From NCBI GenBank assembly GCA_963169045.1, contig CAUJDF010000024.1:1-64000 (forward strand): a DNA stretch of 64,000 bases, in the 5' to 3' direction. This document shows, in pieces, positions 43,815 through 52,239 of the stretch (its first letter is position 1; each line of letters begins with the position of its first letter). This stretch comes from Myxococcota bacterium. GTDB taxonomy: Bacteria > Myxococcota_A > Bradymonadia > UBA7976 > UBA1532. The notes under the pieces are model-generated. The model was not told where the DNA came from. It saw nothing but the letters and a program-made list of their open reading frames with translations, and ran no database searches. Made by a program: the position numbers and the translations under genes.

Positions 43815-46388
43815 ATGGACGAGCAGGAGCTGGCGCGCCTGGCGCGGTCATACGGCCTCGAGCCGGGGTGCGTCGAAGCGATCAGGGCCTTCGTGCGGCG
43901 TACCGTCGAGTCGGTCGTGTACGGCGGCGGCACGGGGCTGGTGACCGAGTCGCTGCGGGTCAGCGTGCTGCCGCCGCCGGGGACGGGCGCGCCGCCGCCC
44001 ATCCTCGAGCCCGACGGCGGCGCGCCGCCCGTGTCCGAGCTCGCCGAACGATACGAGGACCTGGGCTCGGTGGGGCGCGGCGGCATGGGCGAGGTGCGGC
44101 GCGTCCGCGACCGTCGGCTGCATCGCACGCTGGCGATGAAGCTCGTCCTGCCCGGTGCGCAGGAGAACGAGCGCGCTCGCTTCCTACAGGAGGCCCAGAT
44201 CACCGCGCAGCTCCAGCACCCGGGCATCGTCGCGGTGCACGACGTCGGAGACACGTCCGACGGTCGTCTCTGGTTCACGATGAAGGAGGTGCGCGGCCGC
44301 ACGCTCTCGAGCGTCGCCGAGAAGCTGCACGCGCTCGCCAGCCGCCGCGCCTGGGTGTCCACCGCCGACGGCTGGACGTTCCGCCGCCTCATCGACGCCT
44401 ACCGCCGCGCCTGCGAGGCGGTCGCCTACGCGCACAGCCGCGGCGTCGTCCACCGCGACCTCAAGCCGCAGAACATCATGGTCGGCGAGTTCGGGCAGGT
44501 CTTCGTCATGGACTGGGGCCTCGCCAAGGCCGTCGGCGACCCGGCCGAGCCCGTGTTCTCGGGACCGCGCATCGACGGCGACCTGCTCGAGACGCGCCCC
44601 GGCCGGGTGATGGGCACGCCCGCCTACATGCCGCCGGAGCAGGCGCGCGGCGATGTCCCCGCCATCGGCCCGCGCAGCGACGTGTACGCCCTCGGGGCCG
44701 CGCTCTACCACCTGCTGACCGGGCGGCCGCCGCGCCTGGGGCCGGCGACGCCGGATCGCCTCGCGAGCTGGACGGAGCCGCCGGCGATCGAGGCCGTGCT
44801 GCCGCCGCACGTGCCCGAACCGCCGCCCGAGCTCGCCGACATCTGCCGGCGCGCGATGGCCCTCGAGCCGGAGCGGCGCTTCGCCGACGCCGGCGAGCTC
44901 TCGCAGGCCGTTGGCGCGTGGCTCGACGGCGCCCGCAAGCGCGAGCGGGCGCTCGCCGTCGTCGCCGAGGCGCGCGCAATGGAGCCGTCGCTGGCCGCGC
45001 TGCGCGCCTCCGCCGCGGATCTGCGCGCCCGCGCCGGCGCGATCCTCGGCCCGCTCCCGGAGCACGCCCCCGCCGCCGACAAGCTGCCCGGCTGGCGCCT
45101 CGAGGACGAGGCCGCGGCGAAGGCGCGCGAGCTCCGCCGCCGCGAGGCCGAGCAGGAGCAGCGCCTGCGCGACGCCCTCGGCATCGAGCCCGACCTGCCC
45201 GAGGCCCGCACGCTGCTGGCCGAGCTCTACCGCCGCCGGCTCGGCGAGGCGGAGGCCCTGCGCGACGCCCACGGCGCGCCTCACTGGGAGGCGCTCCTGC
45301 GCGCGCACGACGACGGCCGCCACGCGTCCTTCCTCGCCGGCGACGGCGCGGTGAGCCTCGTCACCGATCCGCCGGGCGCGCGCGTCGAGCTGTTCCGCTT
45401 CGAGCTGCGCGACCGCCGCCTCGTGCCGGAGCCTGCGGGCGTGCTGGGCGTCACGCCGCTCGACCGCGTGCCGCTGGCGCGCGGCAGCTATCTGTTGCGG
45501 CTGTCGGCGCCCGGCCACGCCACCGTCGACTACCCGGTGCTCATCGAGCGCGAGACCCACTGGGACGGCGCCGATCCCGACGGCGTGCGCGTGCCGATCC
45601 GGCTGCCGCGTGAGGGCGAGCTCGGCGCGGACGACGTGTACGTGCCGTCGGGGTGGTTCTGGAGCGGCGGCGATCCGCTCGCGATCGATGGACTGCCCCG
45701 TCAGCGGGTCTGGGCGGATGCGTTCGTCATGCGGCGGCACCCGGTCACCAACGTCGAGTACTTCGAGTTCCTCAACGCGCTCGTCGATGAGGGCCGTACG
45801 GAGGGGCTCGATGGCCTCGTGCCCGGGGACGAAGCCCTACCGCTCCGGCGGGACGCGGCGGGGCGGTTCGCGCTCGCCGAGGGGGCGTCCAGGGTCGGCG
45901 CGTGGCCCGTCGTCCGTGTGACCTGGAGCGCGGCGACGGCGTACTGTCGCCGCCTCGCCGCGGCCCAGCGATTGCCGTGGCGACTGCCACACGAGCTCGA
46001 GTGGGAGAAGGCGGCACGGGGCGTCGACGGTCGCCACCTGCCGTGGGGCGATCAGGCCGAGTCCACCTGGGCCTGTGTCATCAATGGCAGCGAGACGCCG
46101 CCGTCGCGCGTTCCGGTCGAGGCGCTGACGACGGACGTGAGCCCGTACGGCGTCAGGGGCATGGCCGGAAACGCCCGCACGCTCTGCGCGAACGAGTATC
46201 GGCGGCAGGGACCTCGCCTCGATGGCGGACGGGTCGTGATCGGCGATGCCGCCGACGTCGACTTTGTGAGCGTACGGGGAGGGGGCTGGGGAGGCACCAT
46301 TCTGATGGCAAGAGCGGCGGGTCGCTTCGGCCAGCTCAAGGCACAGCGGTACCTCGTCGTCGGCTTCCGCCTGGCGCGGCCCTTCTGA
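43815..46388 (+). CDS. Ser/Thr protein kinase with PEGA and FGE-sulfatase domains
   Basis: 857 aa, ATG with gggagga. Kinase domain about 80-370: loop GSVGRGGMGEV, LAMKL Lys near 109, VVHRDLKPQNIMV, and DWG in place of DFG (VFMDWGLAKAV-like), then MGTPAYMPPEQARGD. A charged helical region with coiled-coil character covers about 370-500. A PEGA-like domain (VSLVTDPPGARVELFRF ... GVTPLDRVPLARGSYLLRLSAPGH) covers about 510-585. The C-terminal FGE domain (about 610-857) has FVMRRHPVTNVEYFEFLNAL, WRLPHELEWEKAARG and VRGMAGNARTL, but not the W of the usual GNVWEW. No transmembrane segment. Likely a signalling hub in which the FGE domain binds a ligand or partner rather than making formylglycine. It converges on a caspase-like gene. 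Confidence 0.88.
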   Translation: MDEQELARLARSYGLEPGCVEAIRAFVRRTVESVVYGGGTGLVTESLRVSVLPPPGTGAPPPILEPDGGAPPVSELAERYEDLGSVGRGGMGEVRRVRDRRLHRTLAMKLVLPGAQENERARFLQEAQITAQLQHPGIVAVHDVGDTSDGRLWFTMKEVRGRTLSSVAEKLHALASRRAWVSTADGWTFRRLIDAYRRACEAVAYAHSRGVVHRDLKPQNIMVGEFGQVFVMDWGLAKAVGDPAEPVFSGPRIDGDLLETRPGRVMGTPAYMPPEQARGDVPAIGPRSDVYALGAALYHLLTGRPPRLGPATPDRLASWTEPPAIEAVLPPHVPEPPPELADICRRAMALEPERRFADAGELSQAVGAWLDGARKRERALAVVAEARAMEPSLAALRASAADLRARAGAILGPLPEHAPAADKLPGWRLEDEAAAKARELRRREAEQEQRLRDALGIEPDLPEARTLLAELYRRRLGEAEALRDAHGAPHWEALLRAHDDGRHASFLAGDGAVSLVTDPPGARVELFRFELRDRRLVPEPAGVLGVTPLDRVPLARGSYLLRLSAPGHATVDYPVLIERETHWDGADPDGVRVPIRLPREGELGADDVYVPSGWFWSGGDPLAIDGLPRQRVWADAFVMRRHPVTNVEYFEFLNALVDEGRTEGLDGLVPGDEALPLRRDAAGRFALAEGASRVGAWPVVRVTWSAATAYCRRLAAAQRLPWRLPHELEWEKAARGVDGRHLPWGDQAESTWACVINGSETPPSRVPVEALTTDVSPYGVRGMAGNARTLCANEYRRQGPRLDGGRVVIGDAADVDFVSVRGGGWGGTILMARAAGRFGQLKAQRYLVVGFRLARPF

Positions 46389-46399
46389 GGGAGGAGAGG

Positions 46400-47695
46400 T
46401 CAGAGGAGCTCGTCGGCCACCATGTAGAGCGTCTTCGTCGACGTGTCGGTGTTGGGTGCGAACTCCATGTCGGCGACGGCGAATTGGGAGCCGCTCGCGA
46501 TCTTGTACCAGACGAGTGCGCTGCTGGTCAGCTTCATGTATCCCACGATGTTGCCATTCTGCTTGATCTGATACTGCACGCCGTTCAGCGAGTAGCTCCC
46601 GCTCGACCACGGGAAGTTCTCGTGTGTCGTCGTCACCACGAACGGTGTGCTCGAGGGCTTCGTGCCCGCTGCGGTCAGTGTGAAGTAGCTCGGGAAGGCG
46701 GCCGACGACGAGGTCCAGTTCCATTTGATGGTCGACGTGTTGACGTCGATGAACCCGATGCTCGTACCGCTCTGGTTCTTGAGGATGTAGCCTTCCATGT
46801 CGGGCGGGACCTCGCGCACCATGCCTTGCTCCGGCCGCTCCGCCTTCGGCTCGGCCGCCCGGCCGCCCAGCACGAGGTTCTGCGCCTCCTCGGCGGGCCC
46901 GGCGTAGATCGGCCGCTGCTCCACGGCGAGGTTCGACAACACACGCCGCGCGCGTTGCATCAGCTCGCGGTACGTCAGCCCGAAGTACGGCCCGTTCGGC
47001 GACACACCCCAGCGGTCCATCAGCGAGGTGACCGCCCACGTGAACGCGCCCTGCCACGCGCCGTGCAACAGATACTCGTAGCTCGGCTCGTCCGGACCGG
47101 AGGCCGCGAGCACCACGTCCTCGGGACGCATCAGGCGCCGCTCCACGTGGCTCACGTTGCCGGCGCCGCGCAGGGAGCGGGCGCGCACGTCGGACCGACC
47201 CATCGCGCCGGCGGCGGCATGGCACGCGTCGAGGAACAGCGTGATGTCCGTGCCGGGCCGGCGATCGTCGAGCCGCGCCGCCACGTCGCCGAACGGGATC
47301 GCCATCGACAGGCCGCGCTCCACGTCCGACGGGCACAGCAAGAGGCCGCGCGGATCGGTGTCGCCGTGGCCGCAGAACGTGACGATGCCGCGCGCGCCGC
47401 GGTCATGCCGCACGACGTCCCGCAGCCAGTCGAGGCCGTTCTCGATGGCCGCGCGCGAGGCCTCCCCGCACGTCACCGCCGAGGGGGCGCCGAGGTCGTG
47501 CGCGTCGAGGCGCGGCGTGGTGAGCACGCGCACGTTGCGCGGCGGGATGCCGAGGTTCTGGAACGTCCGCCAGTACAGGCGCACGTCGTTCACCGCGCCG
47601 CGCAGGTCGCTGGTGCCCGGGGCGAACCCCGCCGAACGATCGTAGGCGCCATAGTCGTCGATGCCGATCAGCAGCGCGAACAGATTGCTCCCCAT
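46400..47695 (-). CDS. Caspase-like (peptidase C14) protein with a C-terminal repeat domain
   Basis: 431 aa from ATG 47695, strong ggagg upstream. Caspase domain about 1-260: LFALLIGIDDYG, then RGIVTFCGHGDTD (His110) and DITLFLDACHAAAG (Cys158), the dyad of orthocaspases/metacaspases; the p10-like end is AFTWAVTSLMDRWG. No signal peptide. After a linker (about 265-298) residues 300-431 form a separate Ser/Thr/aromatic-rich domain with two similar halves (YILKNQSGTSIGFIDVN..TIKWNW and YQIKQNGNIVGYMKLT..LVWYKI). Its DNA (46400-46800) is visibly less GC-rich than all around it. It could be a recognition or effector module. The substrate may be a cellular protein in a death or defence response; that is inference. 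Confidence 0.85.
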   Translation of the reverse strand: MGSNLFALLIGIDDYGAYDRSAGFAPGTSDLRGAVNDVRLYWRTFQNLGIPPRNVRVLTTPRLDAHDLGAPSAVTCGEASRAAIENGLDWLRDVVRHDRGARGIVTFCGHGDTDPRGLLLCPSDVERGLSMAIPFGDVAARLDDRRPGTDITLFLDACHAAAGAMGRSDVRARSLRGAGNVSHVERRLMRPEDVVLAASGPDEPSYEYLLHGAWQGAFTWAVTSLMDRWGVSPNGPYFGLTYRELMQRARRVLSNLAVEQRPIYAGPAEEAQNLVLGGRAAEPKAERPEQGMVREVPPDMEGYILKNQSGTSIGFIDVNTSTIKWNWTSSSAAFPSYFTLTAAGTKPSSTPFVVTTTHENFPWSSGSYSLNGVQYQIKQNGNIVGYMKLTSSALVWYKIASGSQFAVADMEFAPNTDTSTKTLYMVADELL

Positions 47696-47784
47696 CTCAC
47701 ACTCCTCCCATGCACCGCTCGACGGCGGAACGACGGGAATCCCCAATGGGGGGGGCGTGGGCGACCCTGGGGGGGACGGATCGG

Positions 47785-47799
47785 GCCGGCGCGGCCGGC
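47785..47799 (-). terminator. Short hairpin after the 2OG oxygenase gene
   Basis: GCCGGC (47785-47790) and GCCGGC (47794-47799) form a self-complementary stem with a 3-nt loop, 6 bp beyond the stop at 47805 on the - strand and before a C-rich run. It may end or attenuate transcription toward the caspase gene. Confidence 0.3.
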
Positions 47800-47804
47800 G
47801 AGTG

Positions 47805-48707
47805 TCAGCTCAGGACGCCGATCTCGCGCAGGCGGCGGTTGAGCAGGTCGCGTGCGCGGACGGGCTGGCCGAAGCCCGCCGTGACGGGGGTGAGCAGCGC
47901 ATCCGGTCGCGGGTGCAGGAAGAACGGCATCGAGTAGCGTCCGCCGTCCGTCCGGCCCGGGTTGACGACGCGGTGGGTCGTCGCCGGCAGCCGACCCGAC
48001 GTGACGTGGGCCATCATATCGCCGGTGTCGCACACCATCGCGCCCGGCGGGGGCGTCACGGCGAGCCACTCGCCCTCGCGCGTCAGCAGCTCGAGGCCGG
48101 GGCGCGTCGAGGCCGGCAGCACCGTCATGAGGTTGATGTCTTCGTGCGCCGCCGCCCGCACCGCGCCCTCGGGCACGCCGCCCGGCACGTCGGGGTAGTG
48201 GATCACGCGCAAGATGCTGTCGCCGTTGCGCGCGAGGTCGCGGAAGAAGTCGCGCGGCAGGCCGAGATACTCGCCGACGGCGTCGAGCAGTCCGAGCGCG
48301 AACCGCTCCTGCGCGAAGTAGAGCGCCAGGAAGGCCTCGCCCACCTCGGGCAGCGCCTTGGGGAAGACGTTGGGCGCCATCTCCGGCGGCAGCTCGCGGC
48401 CGACCTGCCAGAACTCCTTGAGGTCGGGTGCGCCGTAGCCCTTCGCCTTCTCCTGGCCGAACGGCGTGTAGCCGCGCTGGCGCCCCGAGGCGGGGTCCTC
48501 GCAGGCGAGCTTGTCGGCCGCCGGCAGCGCGAAGAGGCGCTCGGCGACGCGGTAGGCGCGCGCGAGGAGCTCGTCGTCGATGCCATGGCCGGTGACGTTG
48601 ACGAAGCCGAAGCGTTCGAGGCCGGCGCCGAGGGTCCGGACGAAGCTCGCCCTCGCCGCCGCGTCGCCGCGGAGGTAGTCGCCGAAGTCTACGTTGGGGA
48701 CGGTCAT
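47805..48707 (-). CDS. Isopenicillin N synthase-like 2OG-Fe(II) oxygenase
   Basis: 300 aa from ATG 48707 (MTVPNVDFGDYL). DIOX_N region GFVNVTGHGIDDELLARAYRVAERLFALPAADK, and double-stranded beta-helix core AAHEDINLMTVL (HxD) with TTHRVVNP (second His) and GGRYSMPFFLHPRPDALL (Arg/Ser for 2-oxoglutarate). Full length. Family members hydroxylate or desaturate small molecules. It precedes the caspase gene on the same strand with a 109-bp gap, so co-transcription is possible. Confidence 0.88.
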   Translation of the reverse strand: MTVPNVDFGDYLRGDAAARASFVRTLGAGLERFGFVNVTGHGIDDELLARAYRVAERLFALPAADKLACEDPASGRQRGYTPFGQEKAKGYGAPDLKEFWQVGRELPPEMAPNVFPKALPEVGEAFLALYFAQERFALGLLDAVGEYLGLPRDFFRDLARNGDSILRVIHYPDVPGGVPEGAVRAAAHEDINLMTVLPASTRPGLELLTREGEWLAVTPPPGAMVCDTGDMMAHVTSGRLPATTHRVVNPGRTDGGRYSMPFFLHPRPDALLTPVTAGFGQPVRARDLLNRRLREIGVLS

Positions 48708-48830
48708 CGGGGCGGATTTATACGGGAAACGGCGCCACGGACGCAAAGCGACTTCCGGCGATCCCCGATGCGGCGTGGCCCGCTCCTTGCTCTCGTCCGC
48801 TCCCGACCCTCATCGAAAAGGAGCCCCCCG

Positions 48831-49427
48831 ATGCGCCGCACCGCCGTCGCCCTCGTGTCGCTGTTCACCGCCTCGCCCGCCCTCGCCGGCGGACTCTTCG
48901 GCCCCGACCCCGACGAGTCGCCATCGGTCTTCTCCTACGGCTTCCGCGGGTTCGGGACGGGCGCGCTCGTCGGCCTCGGCGCCGGCTACCTCATCGCCCG
49001 CGGCTCCGACGAAGGGGGCGCCGAGGACACGAAGGCCGTGGCGTACGCCGTCCTCGGCGGCGCGCTCGTCGGCGGTGTCTCCGGCCTCGTGCTCGGCATC
49101 GTCGACGTCGCCGACGACCGCCCCGGCGTCGGCAACCTCGTCCTGCGCGACACCCTGTACGGCGCGCTCTTCGGCCTCGCCGCCGGCGGCCTCGCCGGCA
49201 CCGCCATCGCCATCGAGTCGGAGGACTGGGAGACCGTCCCGTTCGCCGGCGCCATCGGCATCGTCTCCGGCGCGGCGCTCGGGGTCGTCGTGGGCGTCTT
49301 CGAGGGGCGGCGCATCGTCGACAGCCCCGCTCACCGGCGCCGCGCCGGTCTTTCCGGCTTCGCGGTGGCGCCGTTCAGCGACGGCGACGCGGTGGCGTGG
49401 GGGCCGGCGTTCTCGGGGACGTTCTGA
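48831..49427 (+). CDS. Exported glycine-zipper membrane protein, function unknown
   Basis: 198 aa, ATG with aaaaggag. Signal peptide MRRTAVALVSLFTASPALA. Three Gly-rich hydrophobic segments: FGTGALVGLGAGYLIA, AVLGGALVGGVSGLVLGI and ALFGLAAGGLAGTAIAIE plus GAIGIVSGAALGVVVGVFEG. This is a glycine-zipper pattern, as in small outer-membrane or pore-forming proteins. The C-terminal 35 residues are hydrophilic and end in Phe (SGTF). Not assigned further. Confidence 0.62.
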   Translation: MRRTAVALVSLFTASPALAGGLFGPDPDESPSVFSYGFRGFGTGALVGLGAGYLIARGSDEGGAEDTKAVAYAVLGGALVGGVSGLVLGIVDVADDRPGVGNLVLRDTLYGALFGLAAGGLAGTAIAIESEDWETVPFAGAIGIVSGAALGVVVGVFEGRRIVDSPAHRRRAGLSGFAVAPFSDGDAVAWGPAFSGTF

Positions 49428-49454
49428 GAGGGTGCGGCAACGCCCCTGCGCCCA

Positions 49455-49470
49455 GGAGCAGCGCTGCTCC
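49455..49470. terminator. Perfect palindrome between convergent genes (bidirectional terminator)
   Basis: GGAGCAGC-GCTGCTCC, a 16-bp perfect palindrome, flanked by arms (ccctgcgcc and ggtgcggg) that can lengthen the stem with a bulge and one G-U pair. It sits in the 51 bp between two gene ends. Confidence 0.55.
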
Positions 49471-49478
49471 GGTGCGGG

Positions 49479-51545
49479 TCACTTGCCGCCGCGCAGCTCC
49501 TGCGCGAGTCGGTCGGCCCCATACACCTTCTCGAGCGCGTGCGCGATGGCGCGGCTGTCGACCGCGACGGACCGGTTCAGCTTCGCGTCGAAGCCGTAGT
49601 CGCCGCCGAGCGAGTGGATGTTGCCGTCGAAGATGAGGCCGACGATCTGCGCGTCGCGGTTGATCACCGGCGACCCGGAGTTGCCGCCGATGATGTCGTT
49701 CGTCGTCACGAAGTTCATCGGCGTCGCGAGGTCGACCTTCGACTTCGCGTCGAGCCAGCTCTTCGGCAGCGCGAACGGCTCGGCGCCGGTGTGACGCTCG
49801 TACGCGCCGGCGAAGGTGGTGTAGGGCGGCACCGGCTTGCCCTCCTCCTCCCAGCCCTTCACCGACCCGTACGAAAGACGCAGCGTGAAGGTGGCGTCGG
49901 GGTAGCTGTTCGTGCCCTCGACCGCGAAGCGTGCCTTCGCGATCTGTTCGTGGGCGCGCTTCACCGGCGCCTCGACCTCGTCCTCCATCTTCTTGCGGAT
50001 GGCGCGCGCCTCGGGATCGACGAGCTTCGCCAGCTGGATCATGGGATCGCGGCTGGCCTCGATCGCCGCCGCACCGCCCTCGAACAGCTGCCGGCGGACC
50101 TTGGGATCCTTCAGCTTCGATCCCTTCACGACCCGCACGGCGAGCTGCTCGGGCGACTCCTTGCCGAGCACCTGCTTGACGAAGGGGTCGTCGGGCCCGA
50201 GCGCCTCGCGCAGCTTCGTCAGCGACCAGCTCAGGCGGAAGATCTCGAACTCGTCGTAGATGGGCGCAGCGCTGAACAGACCCTGCTTCAGCGCGGGCAG
50301 GTTGGCGTCGTTGTACTCGCGCAGTCGCTGCTCGTTGGGCTTCGCCAGCTCCGCTGACGCGCGGACCAGCGTGCGCGCCTGGTCGTACAGATCGCTGCTG
50401 AAGCCGCGTCGCGACTCGAGCATCGTGTAGCGCTTCTGGTACTGCCGCCAGAGCGCCTGCGCCTTCGCGACGGCCTCCCAGGCGCCGCCGTACTGCGTCG
50501 CCATCGCCTTGTCGCCCATCACGCGGTCGCGCAGCGTCTTCTCCTGCGCGCGCTTCTGCGCCATCAGGCCGGGCTGGAAGAGGGCATGCGCCTCGCCGCG
50601 GAACGCCTTCAACGCGTTCTCGACGCCGAAGAGCATGCCCTTGGAGTGGCGCTCCTGCTCCTTGCCGCGCTTCGCGTACTCGGTGAGCGCGCCGCGGATC
50701 TCGGCGAGGTAGAGCAGCCGCGGCACGAGGCCGAAGTCGCGCCAGGACTCGATCTCGGCGACGGTCTGCAGGCGGCTCGTCGAGCCGGGGTGCCCGCTGA
50801 CGAAGGTGAGCTCGCCCTCCTTCGTGCCCGCCGGCGACCACGGGAAGTAGTGCTCGATCTTCGCGGGCGCGCCGTTCTCGTAGACGCGCAGGAACGCCGC
50901 GTCGAGCGTGAACCGCGGGAACATGAAGTTGTCGGGATCGCCGCCGAAGAACGCGATGCCCAGCTCGGGCGCGAAGACCAGCCGCACGTCCTGGTAGCGG
51001 CGGTACTTGTAGAGGTCGTAGATGCCGCCGTTGTAGAGCGAGACCACGTCGCAGCGCACGTCGTCGCCCGTGGCGCACTCCTTCTCGATCTTCGACATCT
51101 CGGCCTTGCGCGCCTCGTTGGCGGCCTGGTCGGACTTGCCCTCCATGGCCTTCTGGACGCGCGCGGTGACGTCGGTGATCGCCACGAGGTTGTTCACCTC
51201 GAGGTCGGGGCACGTCGTCTCGTCCTTCTGTGTCTTCGCCCAGAACCCGCCTTCGACGAGGTCCTTCTTGGGCGTCGACAGCTGCTCGACACACTCGTGG
51301 ACGCAGTGATGGTTCGTCATCACCAGGCCCTGCGGCGACACGAAGCTGCCGGAGCAGCCCTGCGCCAGCCGGACCGAGGCCTGGCGGACGCCGTCGAGCC
51401 ACTTCTGGTCGGGCTTGAAGCCGTAGGCCTTCTGGACCTGCTCGGCGGGGAAGCGGTTGAACGTCCACATGCCTTCTTCGGCGGACGCCTGGCCCACGGC
51501 GCAGGCGCCGGCCGCGAAGGCCAGCAGGGCGTGGCGGATGCGCAT
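49479..51545 (-). CDS. S46-family dipeptidyl-peptidase (DPP7-like)
   Basis: 688 aa, ATG start, signal peptide LLAFAAGACAVGQASA. Serine protease triad of S46: VMTNHHC (His79/80), GGDPDNFMFPR (Asp near 204) and NDIIGGNSGSPV (Ser near 637). Conserved start GMWTFNRFPAE also fits. The residue 18 positions after the catalytic Ser is Gly (FDGNIHS). In the family, as I recall it, Gly there goes with hydrophobic P1 preference (DPP7), and Arg with acidic P1 (DPP11). Periplasmic; removes dipeptides from oligopeptides, consistent with a proteolytic or predatory lifestyle. Confidence 0.92.
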   Translation of the reverse strand: MRIRHALLAFAAGACAVGQASAEEGMWTFNRFPAEQVQKAYGFKPDQKWLDGVRQASVRLAQGCSGSFVSPQGLVMTNHHCVHECVEQLSTPKKDLVEGGFWAKTQKDETTCPDLEVNNLVAITDVTARVQKAMEGKSDQAANEARKAEMSKIEKECATGDDVRCDVVSLYNGGIYDLYKYRRYQDVRLVFAPELGIAFFGGDPDNFMFPRFTLDAAFLRVYENGAPAKIEHYFPWSPAGTKEGELTFVSGHPGSTSRLQTVAEIESWRDFGLVPRLLYLAEIRGALTEYAKRGKEQERHSKGMLFGVENALKAFRGEAHALFQPGLMAQKRAQEKTLRDRVMGDKAMATQYGGAWEAVAKAQALWRQYQKRYTMLESRRGFSSDLYDQARTLVRASAELAKPNEQRLREYNDANLPALKQGLFSAAPIYDEFEIFRLSWSLTKLREALGPDDPFVKQVLGKESPEQLAVRVVKGSKLKDPKVRRQLFEGGAAAIEASRDPMIQLAKLVDPEARAIRKKMEDEVEAPVKRAHEQIAKARFAVEGTNSYPDATFTLRLSYGSVKGWEEEGKPVPPYTTFAGAYERHTGAEPFALPKSWLDAKSKVDLATPMNFVTTNDIIGGNSGSPVINRDAQIVGLIFDGNIHSLGGDYGFDAKLNRSVAVDSRAIAHALEKVYGADRLAQELRGGK

Positions 51546-51623
51546 CGGATACCTCGCGGAACGTCTCGAGGGGGCGGAGCGTAGGCCGGCGCCGCCGCGA
51601 TGTCGAGCGTCCCGCGAGGGCGG

Positions 51624-52106
51624 TCAGTGGTGGTGGTGGCCGCCCGGACCGTGGACGTGGCCGTGGGACAGCTCGTCGTTCGTCGCGTCGCGTACGCCGA
51701 CCACCTTCACATCGAAGGACAGGTCGACGCCGGCGAGCGGGTGGTTGGCGTCGATGGTGACGTGGGCCTCGTCGACGGCGACGACGGTGACCACGCGCGC
51801 GCCGCCGGGGCCCTGCGCCTGGAACTGCATGCCGACCTCGACCTGGCCGGCGGGGAACATGCGGCGCGGGACGGCCTGGATGAGCGCATCGTCGCGCTGA
51901 CCGTAGGCGTCCGCCGCGGGGACCTGGACCTGCAGCTCGTCGCCGGCGCTCTTGCCCAGCAGCGCCGACTCGAGGCCGGGGATGATGCTCCCCGTGCCGT
52001 GGATGTAGGACAGCGGCTCGCCGCCGCGCGACGAGTCGAGCACTTCGCCCTGGCCGTCGGTCAGCGTGTACTCGATGGTGACGACCTTCTGGGCTGCGAT
52101 CTGCAT
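51624..52106 (-). CDS. slyD: SlyD-like FKBP-type peptidyl-prolyl isomerase
   Basis: 160 aa, ATG with GGAGG. FKBP/SlyD layout: VVTIEYTLTDGQGEVLDSS, GSIIPGLESALLGKSAGDELQVQVPAADAYG, the insert-in-flap region (PRRMFPAGQVEVGMQFQ...HVTIDANHPLAGVDLSFDVKVVGVRDA), and a His-rich tail HGHVHGPGGHHHH. This is the SlyD signature: prolyl isomerase plus chaperone insert plus metal-binding tail, with nickel as the usual ligand. Cytoplasmic. Confidence 0.92.
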   Translation of the reverse strand: MQIAAQKVVTIEYTLTDGQGEVLDSSRGGEPLSYIHGTGSIIPGLESALLGKSAGDELQVQVPAADAYGQRDDALIQAVPRRMFPAGQVEVGMQFQAQGPGGARVVTVVAVDEAHVTIDANHPLAGVDLSFDVKVVGVRDATNDELSHGHVHGPGGHHHH

Positions 52107-52239
52107 GGGGCCTCCGGACCGGAAAATCCAACCCCCACTGTACGCGTCCCGTCCAGCGCCTGCACGGATTCCGCCGCCCCGGGGCGGGCGTCGTCCGTCC
52201 GCCCGCGCGCGAAAAAGGTCGCGCGCGTCCCGTCGAACG

